The position numbers were made by a program, and so were the translations under genes. A DNA stretch of 64,000 nucleotides from the NCBI RefSeq assembly GCF_006974145.1, contig NZ_CP039456.1:372001-436000 (forward strand), given 5' to 3'. Below, piece after piece: positions 44,517 through 52,587 of this stretch. The notes beneath the pieces were generated by a model. The model had not been told where the DNA came from and made no database searches. It saw only the letters and a program-made list of their open reading frames with translations. Positions within the stretch are counted from its first letter, which is position 1; every line of letters starts with the position of its first letter. This stretch comes from Changchengzhania lutea (GTDB lineage Bacteria; Bacteroidota; Bacteroidia; Flavobacteriales; Flavobacteriaceae).

Positions 44517-44549
44517 ACCACCGTACGTACGGGTCTCGTATACGGCGGT
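44517..44549 (-). ncRNA. Group II intron domain V
   Basis: Fully paired lower stem of nine pairs including one G-U, bulge, and upper stem TACG / CGTA. Lies directly next to the stop codon of the maturase, i.e. the gene is in domain IV. Confidence 0.8.
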
Positions 44550-45830
44550 TCACCAAATTGAAGTTTGCGTATTATTAATGTAATCTAACAAAGGTTTATA
44601 CCCTTTTCGTTTAAGTCTAGAGACTGTAATAGTAGTCTTTAGAATAGGACTTTGAGCAACTGCCCAGCCTCCCATTCTTGTTCTACTCCAAGCATAGGCT
44701 TGTCCGATTTCTATACCTAATTGAATTAGGTTTTTACGTTTCCGTTCTAGTTTCTTCCAATCGTGCCAAATACAATAGCGCAACCGATTTCTTAGCCACT
44801 CATCTAGCTTTTTACTTTTTGCATAGATGTTGGTTAAGCGGTAATTGTTCATCCAGCCTCGGCAGACTTGATTAAGTCGTTCGAGTCGTTCTAACAACGA
44901 CATGGGTTTGGTTTTCTTGGTTATACTTTTTAGGTTACGTTTAAACTTTGCCCAACTTTTATTGGCTACCACTAGTACATATTGTCCTTTTACACCCTTT
45001 TTATAGATGGGTACAAAACCATGCCCGAGTAACTCAAAGTTTACAGGTCTGCGGATGCCACTTTTGGCTTTGTTTATAGGTAATTTAAGTTTATCTTTTA
45101 AGAAGACAAACAGTCTATTTCCTATTTGTTTAGCCTCGCTTTTGCTTTTGGCGTAAACGCTAAAATCATCAGCGTAGCGAACATAACGCAAGCCCATGCT
45201 TTTCATTTCTTTGTCCAAAACATCTAACATAATATTAGATAATAAGGGACTAATTGGACTGCCTTGCGGGATGCCTTTTCTGCGCTTTTGGAGTTTTCCA
45301 TCTATTAATATGGGAACTCTAAGCCATTTTCGGATTAATCGCAAAGTGGTCGGACATTTTACCTTGTGGTAAATAAGTTGCAGTAAGATACAGTGGTCTA
45401 CTTGGTCAAAGAATCCTTCTAAATCAATATCTACAATATCTTGATAACCAGAATTGATATACGTTTGAGCTTGTAATACTGCTTTTTGGATGTTCTTTTG
45501 TGGACGGAAACCGTAACTAACGGGTTCAAAATCATATTCAAAATGAACCATTAATTGTTGACTTACCGCTTTTTGAAGCCACCTATCGACTACAGTTGGT
45601 ATTCCTAATAGTCGGGTTTTACCCTGTCCTTTTGGAATGGTTACTCCTAATATTGAATTTGGATTATAGCTGTTTGTGCGAATAGTCGATAGTATAGTCG
45701 AACGGTTTTCTAATATATAAGCGGAAAGCTCCGTTGTTTTCATACCATCTACACCGCTCGCGCCTTTATTGCGCTCCACTTGTCGTGTTGCTTTAAAAAG
45801 GTTTGTTGCTGATAATACGTTTTCAATCAT
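44550..45830 (-). CDS. ltrA: Group II intron reverse transcriptase/maturase
   Basis: 426 residues. RT blocks: NKGASGVDGM, PKGQGKTRLLGIPTVVDRWLQKAV, YGFRP, VDIDLEGFFDQVDH, GIPQGSPISPLLSNIML, catalytic YVRYADDFSVY (near residue 215), then the maturase/X domain (LLERLERLNQVCRGWMNNYR) and a basic C-terminus. No HNH endonuclease domain, as in bacterial class C/D-type introns. Catalyses splicing and, with the RNA, retro-insertion. YADD is intact, so it may be active. Confidence 0.95.
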   Translation of the reverse strand: MIENVLSATNLFKATRQVERNKGASGVDGMKTTELSAYILENRSTILSTIRTNSYNPNSILGVTIPKGQGKTRLLGIPTVVDRWLQKAVSQQLMVHFEYDFEPVSYGFRPQKNIQKAVLQAQTYINSGYQDIVDIDLEGFFDQVDHCILLQLIYHKVKCPTTLRLIRKWLRVPILIDGKLQKRRKGIPQGSPISPLLSNIMLDVLDKEMKSMGLRYVRYADDFSVYAKSKSEAKQIGNRLFVFLKDKLKLPINKAKSGIRRPVNFELLGHGFVPIYKKGVKGQYVLVVANKSWAKFKRNLKSITKKTKPMSLLERLERLNQVCRGWMNNYRLTNIYAKSKKLDEWLRNRLRYCIWHDWKKLERKRKNLIQLGIEIGQAYAWSRTRMGGWAVAQSPILKTTITVSRLKRKGYKPLLDYINNTQTSIW

Positions 45831-46324
45831 AGGTTTAATAATTCGTGTACTCCTGTTGGTTTAAAACTAGGCTAGCTAGGCATCCTAATCGAATTCCAAC
45901 GTAATTTAATGTTCTGTCCTTCCCTACTTGTGAGACCATCTGAGGTATTGCCTCAACTCGTTTCCCGTAGGTACTATGACCTCTGCTGACTTCTCCAAAT
46001 AACCAACTCGTAGTTTTGGAGACCTCCCCAGGTAATGACATCTTCTTTCTCTCAATCACTGCCGTATCTACATATTTACCCTTTTGGTGTTCGTTGGGCG
46101 TTACAATGATGTGCTTGCTTACCCAAGTAAATATGCCTCTGTATACGATTTCTGTTCGTCAGTACCGAGTTTTGTAGTTCCGCTTCCTTCAGATAGAACC
46201 TCACGGTTTTCACCCTTGCGACTTACTAATGCTTCAAGACGTTACTCCTGTACATAAGGGACTTGCACCCTCTAGATTAATTATTTACCTTTCCGTAAAT
46301 AAAAGATGCCCATGCTGGGCACAC

Positions 46325-46515
46325 ACAACGTGTATAAAAAATTGCTGGTGTTGTGCTAAAACAAAGGTCGTTGCACGTTTACTACGTCTGATTTTCCTTC
46401 GGAAAATCCTCGCACGCAAACCCGCAACTTTCCATATACAAACACGTTAAACGAACCACTGACAAAAAAACTCTTATTACAACATAAATTAGCAAACAAC
46501 CGCGTTAACGATTGC
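46325..46515. other. Right flank of the intron: structured intergenic sequence
   Basis: Begins ACAACGTGTATAAAAAATTGC and holds a hairpin GATTTTCC-TTC-GGAAAATC (46390-46408), a pattern I recall as frequent in flavobacterial intergenic regions near small cassettes. Frames of 60-75 codons here look non-coding. Confidence 0.45.
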
Positions 46516-46557
46516 AGCGGCATCCTTTTTAAAATTAGCGGCATCCTTTTTAAAATT
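46516..46557. repeat. Tandem duplication of a 21-bp unit
   Basis: AGCGGCATCCTTTTTAAAATT occurs twice without a gap (46516-46536, 46537-46557). The unit contains the GGCATCCTTTTT string also seen at 38845. From 46558 to 46759 nothing else coding is seen. Confidence 0.9.
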
Positions 46558-46759
46558 ATTAGATTGTAGACAAATTAAAACCTGAATTCAACAGATTGCC
46601 ACAGTCGTTCCTCCTTCGCAATGACGCTTTAAAAAGACACAGCGGAAATATTTATATTCACGAATTCCTAAATCTATAATAAGTATGCATGAGTAAAGCG
46701 TGTTAAAACGCCCAAAATCAAACAATTACCATAATAGTAGGTAATGCCAAATAAATGAT

Positions 46760-46767
46760 TACCTTTG
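46760..46767 (+). promoter_or_regulatory. -7 box of the DEAD-box helicase gene
   Basis: TACCTTTG, leaving a leader of about 110 nt with a small CCTCAGAGTGAGG hairpin at 46785-46797. A long leader is usual for cold-inducible helicases; regulation is inferred only. Confidence 0.5.
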
Positions 46768-46879
46768 CCGCTTGAAATAATTCCTCAGAGTGAGGATGTG
46801 TTGCTAGAAGTTTAAGTTAAGTATGTCGATTCGCTTCTTATGTAACACCACATAACACAATCGAATACTTATACTAAGA

Positions 46880-48742
46880 ATGAACACATTCCAAGATTTA
46901 GGTCTTAATGAAAACCTTTTGCGCGCTATTACCGATTTAGGTTTTGAAAAACCAAGTGAAGTCCAAGATAAGGCCATCCCCATTTTATTAGAATCTGAAA
47001 CCGATTTAGTGGCATTGGCCCAAACAGGAACTGGTAAAACAGCTGCTTTTGGTTTCCCTATGTTACAAAAAATTGATATTGCCAGCAGAACCACACAAGG
47101 TTTAATACTTTCGCCAACTCGCGAACTTTGTTTGCAAATTACCAACGAGATGAAACAGTACGGTAAGTATTGTAAAGGGCTTAATGTCGTGGCGGTTTAT
47201 GGTGGTGCGAGCATTACGGACCAAGCGCGAGAAATAAAACGTGGTGCGCAGATTATTGTGGCAACACCGGGAAGGATGAAAGATATGATTAGCAGACGTT
47301 TGGTCGATATCTCTAAAATACAGTACAGTGTTTTAGACGAGGCTGATGAGATGCTAAATATGGGCTTTAAAGAAGATATTACCGATATTTTATCGCACAC
47401 GCCCGATGATAAAAATACCTGGTTGTTTTCTGCAACCATGCCCCGTGAGGTAGCAACTATTGCTAAAAAATTCATGAACAATCCACAGGAAATTACTGTT
47501 GGAAACAAAAATGAAAGTACAAACACCGTGTCTCACGAATACTATTTGGTAAATTCTAGAGACCGTTACCAAGCATTAAAGCGTTTAGCAGATGCGAATC
47601 CAGATATATTTTCTGTAATATTTTGTAGAACAAAACGCGATACTCAAAAAGTTGCTGAAAACCTTATTGAAGATGGTTATAATGCGGGTGCGTTACACGG
47701 CGATTTAAGTCAGAACCAACGTGATTTGGTGATGAAATCGTTCAGAAATAAACAAATCCAAATGCTCGTAGCAACCGATGTTGCTGCGCGTGGGATTGAT
47801 GTCGATGATATTACACACGTTATAAACTACCAATTACCTGATGAAATAGAAACCTACACCCACCGTTCTGGACGTACAGGGCGTGCCGGTAAAACTGGGA
47901 TTTCTATGGTTATTGTTTCTAAAAGTGAGGTACGTAAAATAAAAAGTATTGAGCGTATTATTAAACAGCAATTTGACAAAAAGGAAATTCCTGATGGGAT
48001 GGAAATTTGCGAAGTGCAGTTGATGTCGCTTGCAAACAAAATTCACAATACTGAAGTTAACCATGAGATTGATAAATACTTAACCAGTATTAATGAATTG
48101 TTCGCTGATACCGATAAAGATGAATTGATTAAAAAATTCTTCTCGGTAGAGTTTACACGTTTCTTTAACTATTATAACAAATCTAAAAACTTAAATGTTG
48201 CTGAAGGTTCTAGAGATAGAGAAGGTGGTCGCGAAGGTGGAAGAGATTTTGGTGGCAGTTCTAATTCTACACGCTATTTTATTAACGTAGGCAGTAAAGA
48301 TGGTTTCGATTGGATGAAGCTTAAAGATTTCTTAAAAGAAGTTTTAGTACTAGGTAGAGATGATGTTTTTAAAGTGGAAGTAAAAGATAGCTTCTCCTTT
48401 TTTAATACCGAAAAAGAGCACCAAGAAAAAGTACTTGCTTTCTTTACGGAATATAAGCATGAGGGGCGTTTTGTAAATGTTGAAGTTTCTGAGAATCGCG
48501 GCGGCGGTAGACGTAATGATAGACGATCTGGTGGCGGAAGACGCGATGAGAGACGCAGTGGCGGAAGACGTGACGACAGAAAATCAGGATCTGGTAACCG
48601 AAGTGAGAGACGCGGTGGTGGTGATTCCTACGGCAAATCGAGACGCTCTGGAAGTGATTCGAACTCTGATAGTGATAGATCAAGACGTTCAGATTCTGGC
48701 TCGGGTCCTTCTGTGGCAAGACGTTCAAGACGTAGAGATTAA
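46880..48742 (+). CDS. DEAD-box RNA helicase with DbpA-type RNA-binding domain
   Basis: 620 residues. Q motif (GFEKPSEVQ), AQTGTGKTAA, SPTRELCLQI, ATPGRMKD, VLDEADEMLNMGF, SATMP, and domain 2 with GALHGDLSQNQRD, ATDVAARGIDVDD, HRSGRTGRAG. Residues ~465-545 form a DbpA/CsdA-like RNA-binding domain (FINVGSKDGFDW...RFVNVEV), then a ~70-residue Arg/Gly/Ser/Asp tail. Unwinds RNA in ribosome assembly or decay. DeaD/CshA-like, with own terminator. Confidence 0.94.
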   Translation: MNTFQDLGLNENLLRAITDLGFEKPSEVQDKAIPILLESETDLVALAQTGTGKTAAFGFPMLQKIDIASRTTQGLILSPTRELCLQITNEMKQYGKYCKGLNVVAVYGGASITDQAREIKRGAQIIVATPGRMKDMISRRLVDISKIQYSVLDEADEMLNMGFKEDITDILSHTPDDKNTWLFSATMPREVATIAKKFMNNPQEITVGNKNESTNTVSHEYYLVNSRDRYQALKRLADANPDIFSVIFCRTKRDTQKVAENLIEDGYNAGALHGDLSQNQRDLVMKSFRNKQIQMLVATDVAARGIDVDDITHVINYQLPDEIETYTHRSGRTGRAGKTGISMVIVSKSEVRKIKSIERIIKQQFDKKEIPDGMEICEVQLMSLANKIHNTEVNHEIDKYLTSINELFADTDKDELIKKFFSVEFTRFFNYYNKSKNLNVAEGSRDREGGREGGRDFGGSSNSTRYFINVGSKDGFDWMKLKDFLKEVLVLGRDDVFKVEVKDSFSFFNTEKEHQEKVLAFFTEYKHEGRFVNVEVSENRGGGRRNDRRSGGGRRDERRSGGRRDDRKSGSGNRSERRGGGDSYGKSRRSGSDSNSDSDRSRRSDSGSGPSVARRSRRRD

Positions 48743-48753
48743 ATAATATCTAT

Positions 48754-48787
48754 AAAAAAACCTTCAAAATTATTTGAAGGTTTTTTT
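48754..48787 (+). terminator. Terminator of the helicase gene
   Basis: 15-bp perfect stem AAAAAAACCTTCAAA / TTTGAAGGTTTTTTT with loop ATTA. Confidence 0.92.
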
Positions 48788-48942
48788 ATGCTGTATGGTT
48801 CACCAATTTTGGTTTGTAACTTATGTTTTATAGAACTATGAACGGAGACCTGTTAATATTTAGTCAAATTTAATTGCAATAATTTCTTATCTGTGTTTTG
48901 TTTAGTACTTTTATAACCAAATTAGCGTTAACTAATTATTAC

Positions 48943-49716
48943 ATGAAGAACTACCTACTGCTTGCTTTTTTACTCATTTCTACTTTTGTTATTGCACAAG
49001 ACAACAACAAAGTTAAGGGTGTAGTGGTTGATGCCTCCAATGATACCTTTTTAGAGAGCGTTAACATTGTAAATCTAAATCAGGTTATTGGTACAACTAC
49101 CAATGTAGATGGCGAATTTGAAATTTACGCCAAGGTGAATGATACGCTTCACTTTTCTTATTTAGGATTTAAATCGATTCGAGTTCGCGTAACTAACGAC
49201 TGGTTAAAATTCGGAAGTTCTACAATAGCACTTACCGAATTAGCCTTAGCCCTTGAAGAAGTCGTCGTCAATCAATTAACGCTTACAGGGTATCTAGAAG
49301 TGGATATTAAACAAGTGCCCGCAATTAACAACAACTACCGTTATAGTATTTCTGGACTCCCAAGTACAGGCTACGAGGCCAGTTCTCCTGGTACATTGAC
49401 CAAAATAATAGGCTCTGTTTTTAATCCTGCCGATTTCTTGCACCGTATGTTTGGAAGAAAACCCAACGAATTGCGAAAGTTGAGAAAGATGAAACAGGAT
49501 GATGAAATCAGGAATTTATTAGCATCCCGATTTGACAGGGAAATGCTTACTGTTTTATTACAGGTAGATCGTGTTGATTTAGATGAAATCGTGAGTCAAT
49601 GTAACTATTCAAAAGGCTTTATTCAAACCGCTAACGACCTACAAATTCTTGATGCTATTAGCGAATGTTATGAAGAATATAAGTTGTTAAGTAGAGGCCG
49701 AAATAACCGATTATGA
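48943..49716 (+). CDS. Exported protein with CarboxypepD_reg-like domain
   Basis: 257 residues from the ATG at 48943. Signal peptide ending FVIAQ. Residues 20-100: carboxypeptidase regulatory-like (DUF4480-type) beta-sandwich (KVKGVVVDASNDTFLESVNIVNLNQVIGTTTNVDGEFEI, then LHFSYLGFKS), as in the N-terminal part of SusC/TonB receptors. The C-terminal half is helical and charged, without receptor plug. Role in the periplasm or outer membrane unknown. Confidence 0.78.
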   Translation: MKNYLLLAFLLISTFVIAQDNNKVKGVVVDASNDTFLESVNIVNLNQVIGTTTNVDGEFEIYAKVNDTLHFSYLGFKSIRVRVTNDWLKFGSSTIALTELALALEEVVVNQLTLTGYLEVDIKQVPAINNNYRYSISGLPSTGYEASSPGTLTKIIGSVFNPADFLHRMFGRKPNELRKLRKMKQDDEIRNLLASRFDREMLTVLLQVDRVDLDEIVSQCNYSKGFIQTANDLQILDAISECYEEYKLLSRGRNNRL

Positions 49717-49921
49717 TAATATTGCAGTGCTTATTTGATTATATTATTTAGCAATACCATTCATTTCGCAATAGTCTTGATCCTTTGCCTCTCAAAAACC
49801 CGAAGGCTTCTTTTAACAAATTCCATAAAAACCAAAATCTCCAAGAGTTTAAACTCTTGGAGATTTAAAGCTATGTTGTATAAACCTGTAAAGGTTATTT
49901 AAGACTTATCCTGATAGCTTC
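49717..49921. terminator. Intergenic gap with bidirectional palindrome (49835-49866)
   Basis: A perfect 32-bp palindrome (AAATCTCCAAGAGTTT and complement) with no T-rich tail on the minus side but usable from both directions. Nothing else recognisable in the 205-nt gap between two convergent genes. Confidence 0.6.
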
Positions 49922-50746
49922 TTAGTTAATACCAATATTACCTTGTGCCACAATAGTTGCAATTTCAGCAGCACTTAAATGAACGTTTACATAACCATCC
50001 ACAGCTAGGACGTCGTCATAACCAAATGAAGAGCTATCAGGTAAAGCACTAACATTCGTATGACTCATTCCAGTGTCTCCATCAACCTCATTAAAGGTAA
50101 ATAAAACAGCTCCCGGTGCATTTGCCACGCTACCCATATGAATATGTGCTGGATGTAAACTACCAGCGTCAGTATTAACAATATCAAGAGTAGCAAGAGC
50201 TTCACCATTTACACGTTCGTAAAATGTAGCTGTTCCGCTAATACCAGCTCCAGCCACTTCATTTAACGTATAAACTTTGGACGTTCCTGTCAGCTCATTT
50301 TGTCCAATATCACCTTGAGCAACCAATGTTGTTGATTCAGAAGCACTTAAGTGCACATTGATATACCCATCAAAGTCTATCAAGTCATCATAAGTTACGG
50401 ACGTACCATCCTCTAATTTCGAAAATGTAACGGTACTCGTGCCTGTGTTACCATCAACCGTTCCTAAAACAACCGCTACTTCACCACCTTCTGCAGCAGT
50501 ATTATAGTGTATGTGTGCGGGATGCATCCCTCCTGCAGGTGTTCCCGTAAGATTTAACTCTACAGTAGTAGAACTGTCCTCATTTTCAATAAATTTTGCA
50601 GTTCCTGAAATACTTGGGTTTACTACAGATTTTAATTCAAAAGTTTGGGTAGCACCAATAAATACTGTCGCGTCATCATCGCTACTGCAACTTGTTAAAA
50701 AAAGAATAGGTAGGATAAGGGTCATTTTAATAAATAATTTTCTCAT
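49922..50746 (-). CDS. Lipoprotein with two CHRD domains
   Basis: 274 residues from the ATG at 50746 (the frame continues upstream but codes for an unlikely N-terminus). Lipobox LTSC (Cys ~20), then two CHRD repeats, each with HPAHIH, a GTxDGxTG-like loop, YDDL/YDDV and GYxNVHLSA (about residues 35-150 and 155-274). CHRD domains are beta-sandwiches named from chordin; in bacteria they occur in exported proteins of unknown role. The paired His motifs could bind metal. Confidence 0.85.
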   Translation of the reverse strand: MRKLFIKMTLILPILFLTSCSSDDDATVFIGATQTFELKSVVNPSISGTAKFIENEDSSTTVELNLTGTPAGGMHPAHIHYNTAAEGGEVAVVLGTVDGNTGTSTVTFSKLEDGTSVTYDDLIDFDGYINVHLSASESTTLVAQGDIGQNELTGTSKVYTLNEVAGAGISGTATFYERVNGEALATLDIVNTDAGSLHPAHIHMGSVANAPGAVLFTFNEVDGDTGMSHTNVSALPDSSSFGYDDVLAVDGYVNVHLSAAEIATIVAQGNIGIN

Positions 50747-50889
50747 AACATTATATGTTTTAAATTTAGAGCAAAAAAAATCAAATAGTAAAATATGGAT
50801 TTGCTCATACAAAATTATCATTTGCTCAATCAAATTGAATAGATATTCTTTTAGTAAATTCATTAAATTTCACTAATTATAAAAACAAA

Positions 50890-51564
50890 ATGAAAAATCT
50901 CGTCATATTAACAGGAGCAGGAATGAGCGCCGAAAGCGGCTTAAAAACGTTTAGGGATGCCAATGGTTTATGGGAGGGTCATGATGTTTTGGAAGTAGCA
51001 ACACCCCAAGGTTTTGAAGAGAATCCAGAACTGGTTTTAGAGTTTTACAACCAACGAAGAAGACAATTATTAGACGTTAAACCCAATACAGCCCATTTGG
51101 ATTTGGTAAAACTAGAAGAGCGATTTAAGGTCTCCATAATCACTCAGAATGTTGATGACTTGCACGAACGTGCTGGCAGCACAAATGTGATTCACTTACA
51201 TGGTGAACTGTTAAAAGTGAGAAGTATTGGTGACATACATGACGTAAAAGAATGGCATACCGATTTAAATTTTGGTGATACCTGTGCAAACGGACATCAA
51301 CTAAGACCCCATATTGTATGGTTTGGAGAGGATGTCCCCATGATTGAGAAAGCCATGACGATTTGCGAAAAGACAGATCTATTATTAATTATTGGTACCT
51401 CCATGCAAGTTTATCCTGCAGCAGGTTTAATCAATTACGTTCCAAAAGACACGCCGATGTTTTTAATAGACCCTAGTCCTAATATAAATAATCATAAGAA
51501 CCTTACTATTATTGCTGAAAATGTGACTATTGGCATGAAAGAATTTTTGAACTGTATTAACTAA
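50890..51564 (+). CDS. cobB: Sirtuin-type NAD-dependent protein deacylase
   Basis: 224 residues. GAGMSAESGLKTFRD, TQNVDDLHERAG, HLHGELLKVR, PHIVWFGEDVP and GTSMQVYPAAGL are the NAD and catalytic motifs. The zinc site is reduced: of the four usual Cys only one (DTCANGH) remains. Removes acyl groups from lysines using NAD. Short form lacking the N-terminal extension of E. coli CobB. Confidence 0.92.
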   Translation: MKNLVILTGAGMSAESGLKTFRDANGLWEGHDVLEVATPQGFEENPELVLEFYNQRRRQLLDVKPNTAHLDLVKLEERFKVSIITQNVDDLHERAGSTNVIHLHGELLKVRSIGDIHDVKEWHTDLNFGDTCANGHQLRPHIVWFGEDVPMIEKAMTICEKTDLLLIIGTSMQVYPAAGLINYVPKDTPMFLIDPSPNINNHKNLTIIAENVTIGMKEFLNCIN

Positions 51565-51568
51565 ACCA

Positions 51569-51613
51569 CTATGGACTAAAGTGCCATAGGTTTTTAAATC
51601 TGACTAAAGTCAG
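51569..51613. repeat. Right-end hairpins of the IS200-type element
   Basis: CTATGG / CCATAG around ACTAAAGTG (51569-51589) and CTGACTAAAGTCAG (51600-51613). Subterminal imperfect hairpins are recognised by IS200/IS605 transposases. Confidence 0.65.
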
Positions 51614-51623
51614 CAGTACGTGA

Positions 51624-52055
51624 TTACTCAAGTATAAAAGAATCTGTGTCATTATTTGACTTACGGTGATGCTCTAGATATTCGTTTACCATTTTATCCG
51701 TAATATTTCCTGTACTCCAACATCCAAATCCTATTGCCCAAAAGTGCCGTCCCCAATATCGTTGCTTCAATTTCGGAAACTCTTGCTGTAGATTTCTTGA
51801 ACTTCTTCCCTTTAGCTTTTTTACCAAACCAATTATATTCTGTGATGGACGGTACTCAATATGCATGTGCACATGATCTTTACTAACCACTCCCTTTAAT
51901 ATATTTACTCCTTCCGCATCACAAACCTGTATCAATATTGCTCGACATTTTTTTTCGATATCACCTTCCAATATGGAATAGCGATATTTAGTGCTCCAAA
52001 CTATATGAACCGTTAAGCGGGAAACAGTATGTCCATTTACTCTTTGTTCTAACAT
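51624..52055 (-). CDS. tnpA: IS200/IS605-family TnpA transposase
   Basis: 143 residues from the ATG at 52055. HUH motif in KDHVHMHIEY, catalytic Tyr region WSTGNITDKMVNEYLEHHRK, and VHIVWSTKYR at the N-terminus. Single-strand transposase without TnpB partner here. Flanked by hairpins containing the shared core ACTAAAGT on both sides. Appears intact. Confidence 0.93.
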   Translation of the reverse strand: MLEQRVNGHTVSRLTVHIVWSTKYRYSILEGDIEKKCRAILIQVCDAEGVNILKGVVSKDHVHMHIEYRPSQNIIGLVKKLKGRSSRNLQQEFPKLKQRYWGRHFWAIGFGCWSTGNITDKMVNEYLEHHRKSNNDTDSFILE

Positions 52056-52091
52056 GAAACAAAGGTAGGTTTTTTTAGAAGCTAAAGCGAG

Positions 52092-52107
52092 ATGCACTAA
52101 AGTGCAT
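52092..52107. repeat. Left-end hairpin of the IS200-type element
   Basis: ATGCACTAAAGTGCAT, a palindrome with the same ACTAAAGT core as the other end; the element would span about 51565-52115. Confidence 0.65.
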
Positions 52108-52137
52108 AGTTTTAACTAAATTTGAGACCAATAAAAA

Positions 52138-52453
52138 GGCTCTAGTTTATTAGTGCGTTGTTTTAGTAATATGTATTCAACATAAACATGTTTGACACAT
52201 TAGATAATTAAAAGTAAGCCTACTTGCAGGAACGATCGTAAATCTGAGGATAATAGATAAGAAATTAAAGTATTAAGCCACGAATTACACTAATGATCAC
52301 TAATGTTTGAAAAATCTTTAGATTTTTCTATTCGTGATATCATTTTTGTCAATCATTCCACGAATTTTAAATGAGCTAAGCTCATTTATTCGTGCTAATT
52401 AGTGTGATTCGTGGCAAAAACCAATAATATCAACGCACTAATAAACTAGAGCC
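52138..52453 (-). mobile_element. MITE-like element, copy 2 (316 bp)
   Basis: Same element as at 20272-20587, inverted; terminal repeat GGCTCTAGTTTATTAGTGCG and its complement at the other end. Flanked by a perfect 8-bp duplication AATAAAAA (52130-52137 and 52454-52461). Interior arms GCCACGAATTACACTAAT and ATTAGTGTGATTCGTGGC can fold. Only 22 nt from the IS200-type element. No coding frame. Confidence 0.88.
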
Positions 52454-52551
52454 AATAAAAATCATTTCCTTTTTTTTGAAATTCTAAACAAAAGACCCAT
52501 TATAGTCAAGTTTTGATTCATTTGCGCTAAAGTCTACCATGTCTATATGTT

Positions 52552-52580
52552 TTGTATTAACTAAAACCTTATTATCTTTG
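52552..52580 (+). promoter_or_regulatory. Promoter of the egtB operon
   Basis: TTG 52552-52554, 18-nt spacer, TATCTTTG 52573-52580; the egtB ATG follows 7 nt later. Confidence 0.65.
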
Positions 52581-52587
52581 ATTTGCT

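Larger units (their letters stand above)
44470..46324 (-). mobile_element. Group II intron (about 1855 bp)
   Basis: Minus strand. 5' end GTGTGCCC (46324 to 46317) fits GUGYG; GGGTGCAAGTCCC follows in domain I. The RT gene ends against domain V (44517-44549: ACCGCCGTA / TACGGTGGT stem), then a domain VI hairpin (GTGACGACTT...AAGTCGTCAC) and the 3' end CTACTCAAT at 44470. Removing 44470-46324 joins CTGGCA to ACAACG and restores an inverted-repeat arm matching 43690-43703, which fixes both boundaries. Bases 46060-46316 are intron RNA without a gene. Confidence 0.88.

Noticed and set aside
45835-46059. 74-codon minus-strand frame upstream of the maturase
   Set aside because: It lies in domains I-III of the intron RNA, has no protein-like conservation, and the sequence is explained by RNA structure.
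46229-46544. Frames of 60-75 codons on both strands right of the intron
   Set aside because: Composition follows a palindromic intergenic sequence (GATTTTCC hairpin); no recognisable motif.
51569-52107. IS200-type ends treated as target duplications
   Set aside because: IS200/IS605 elements do not make target duplications; the repeats are subterminal hairpins.
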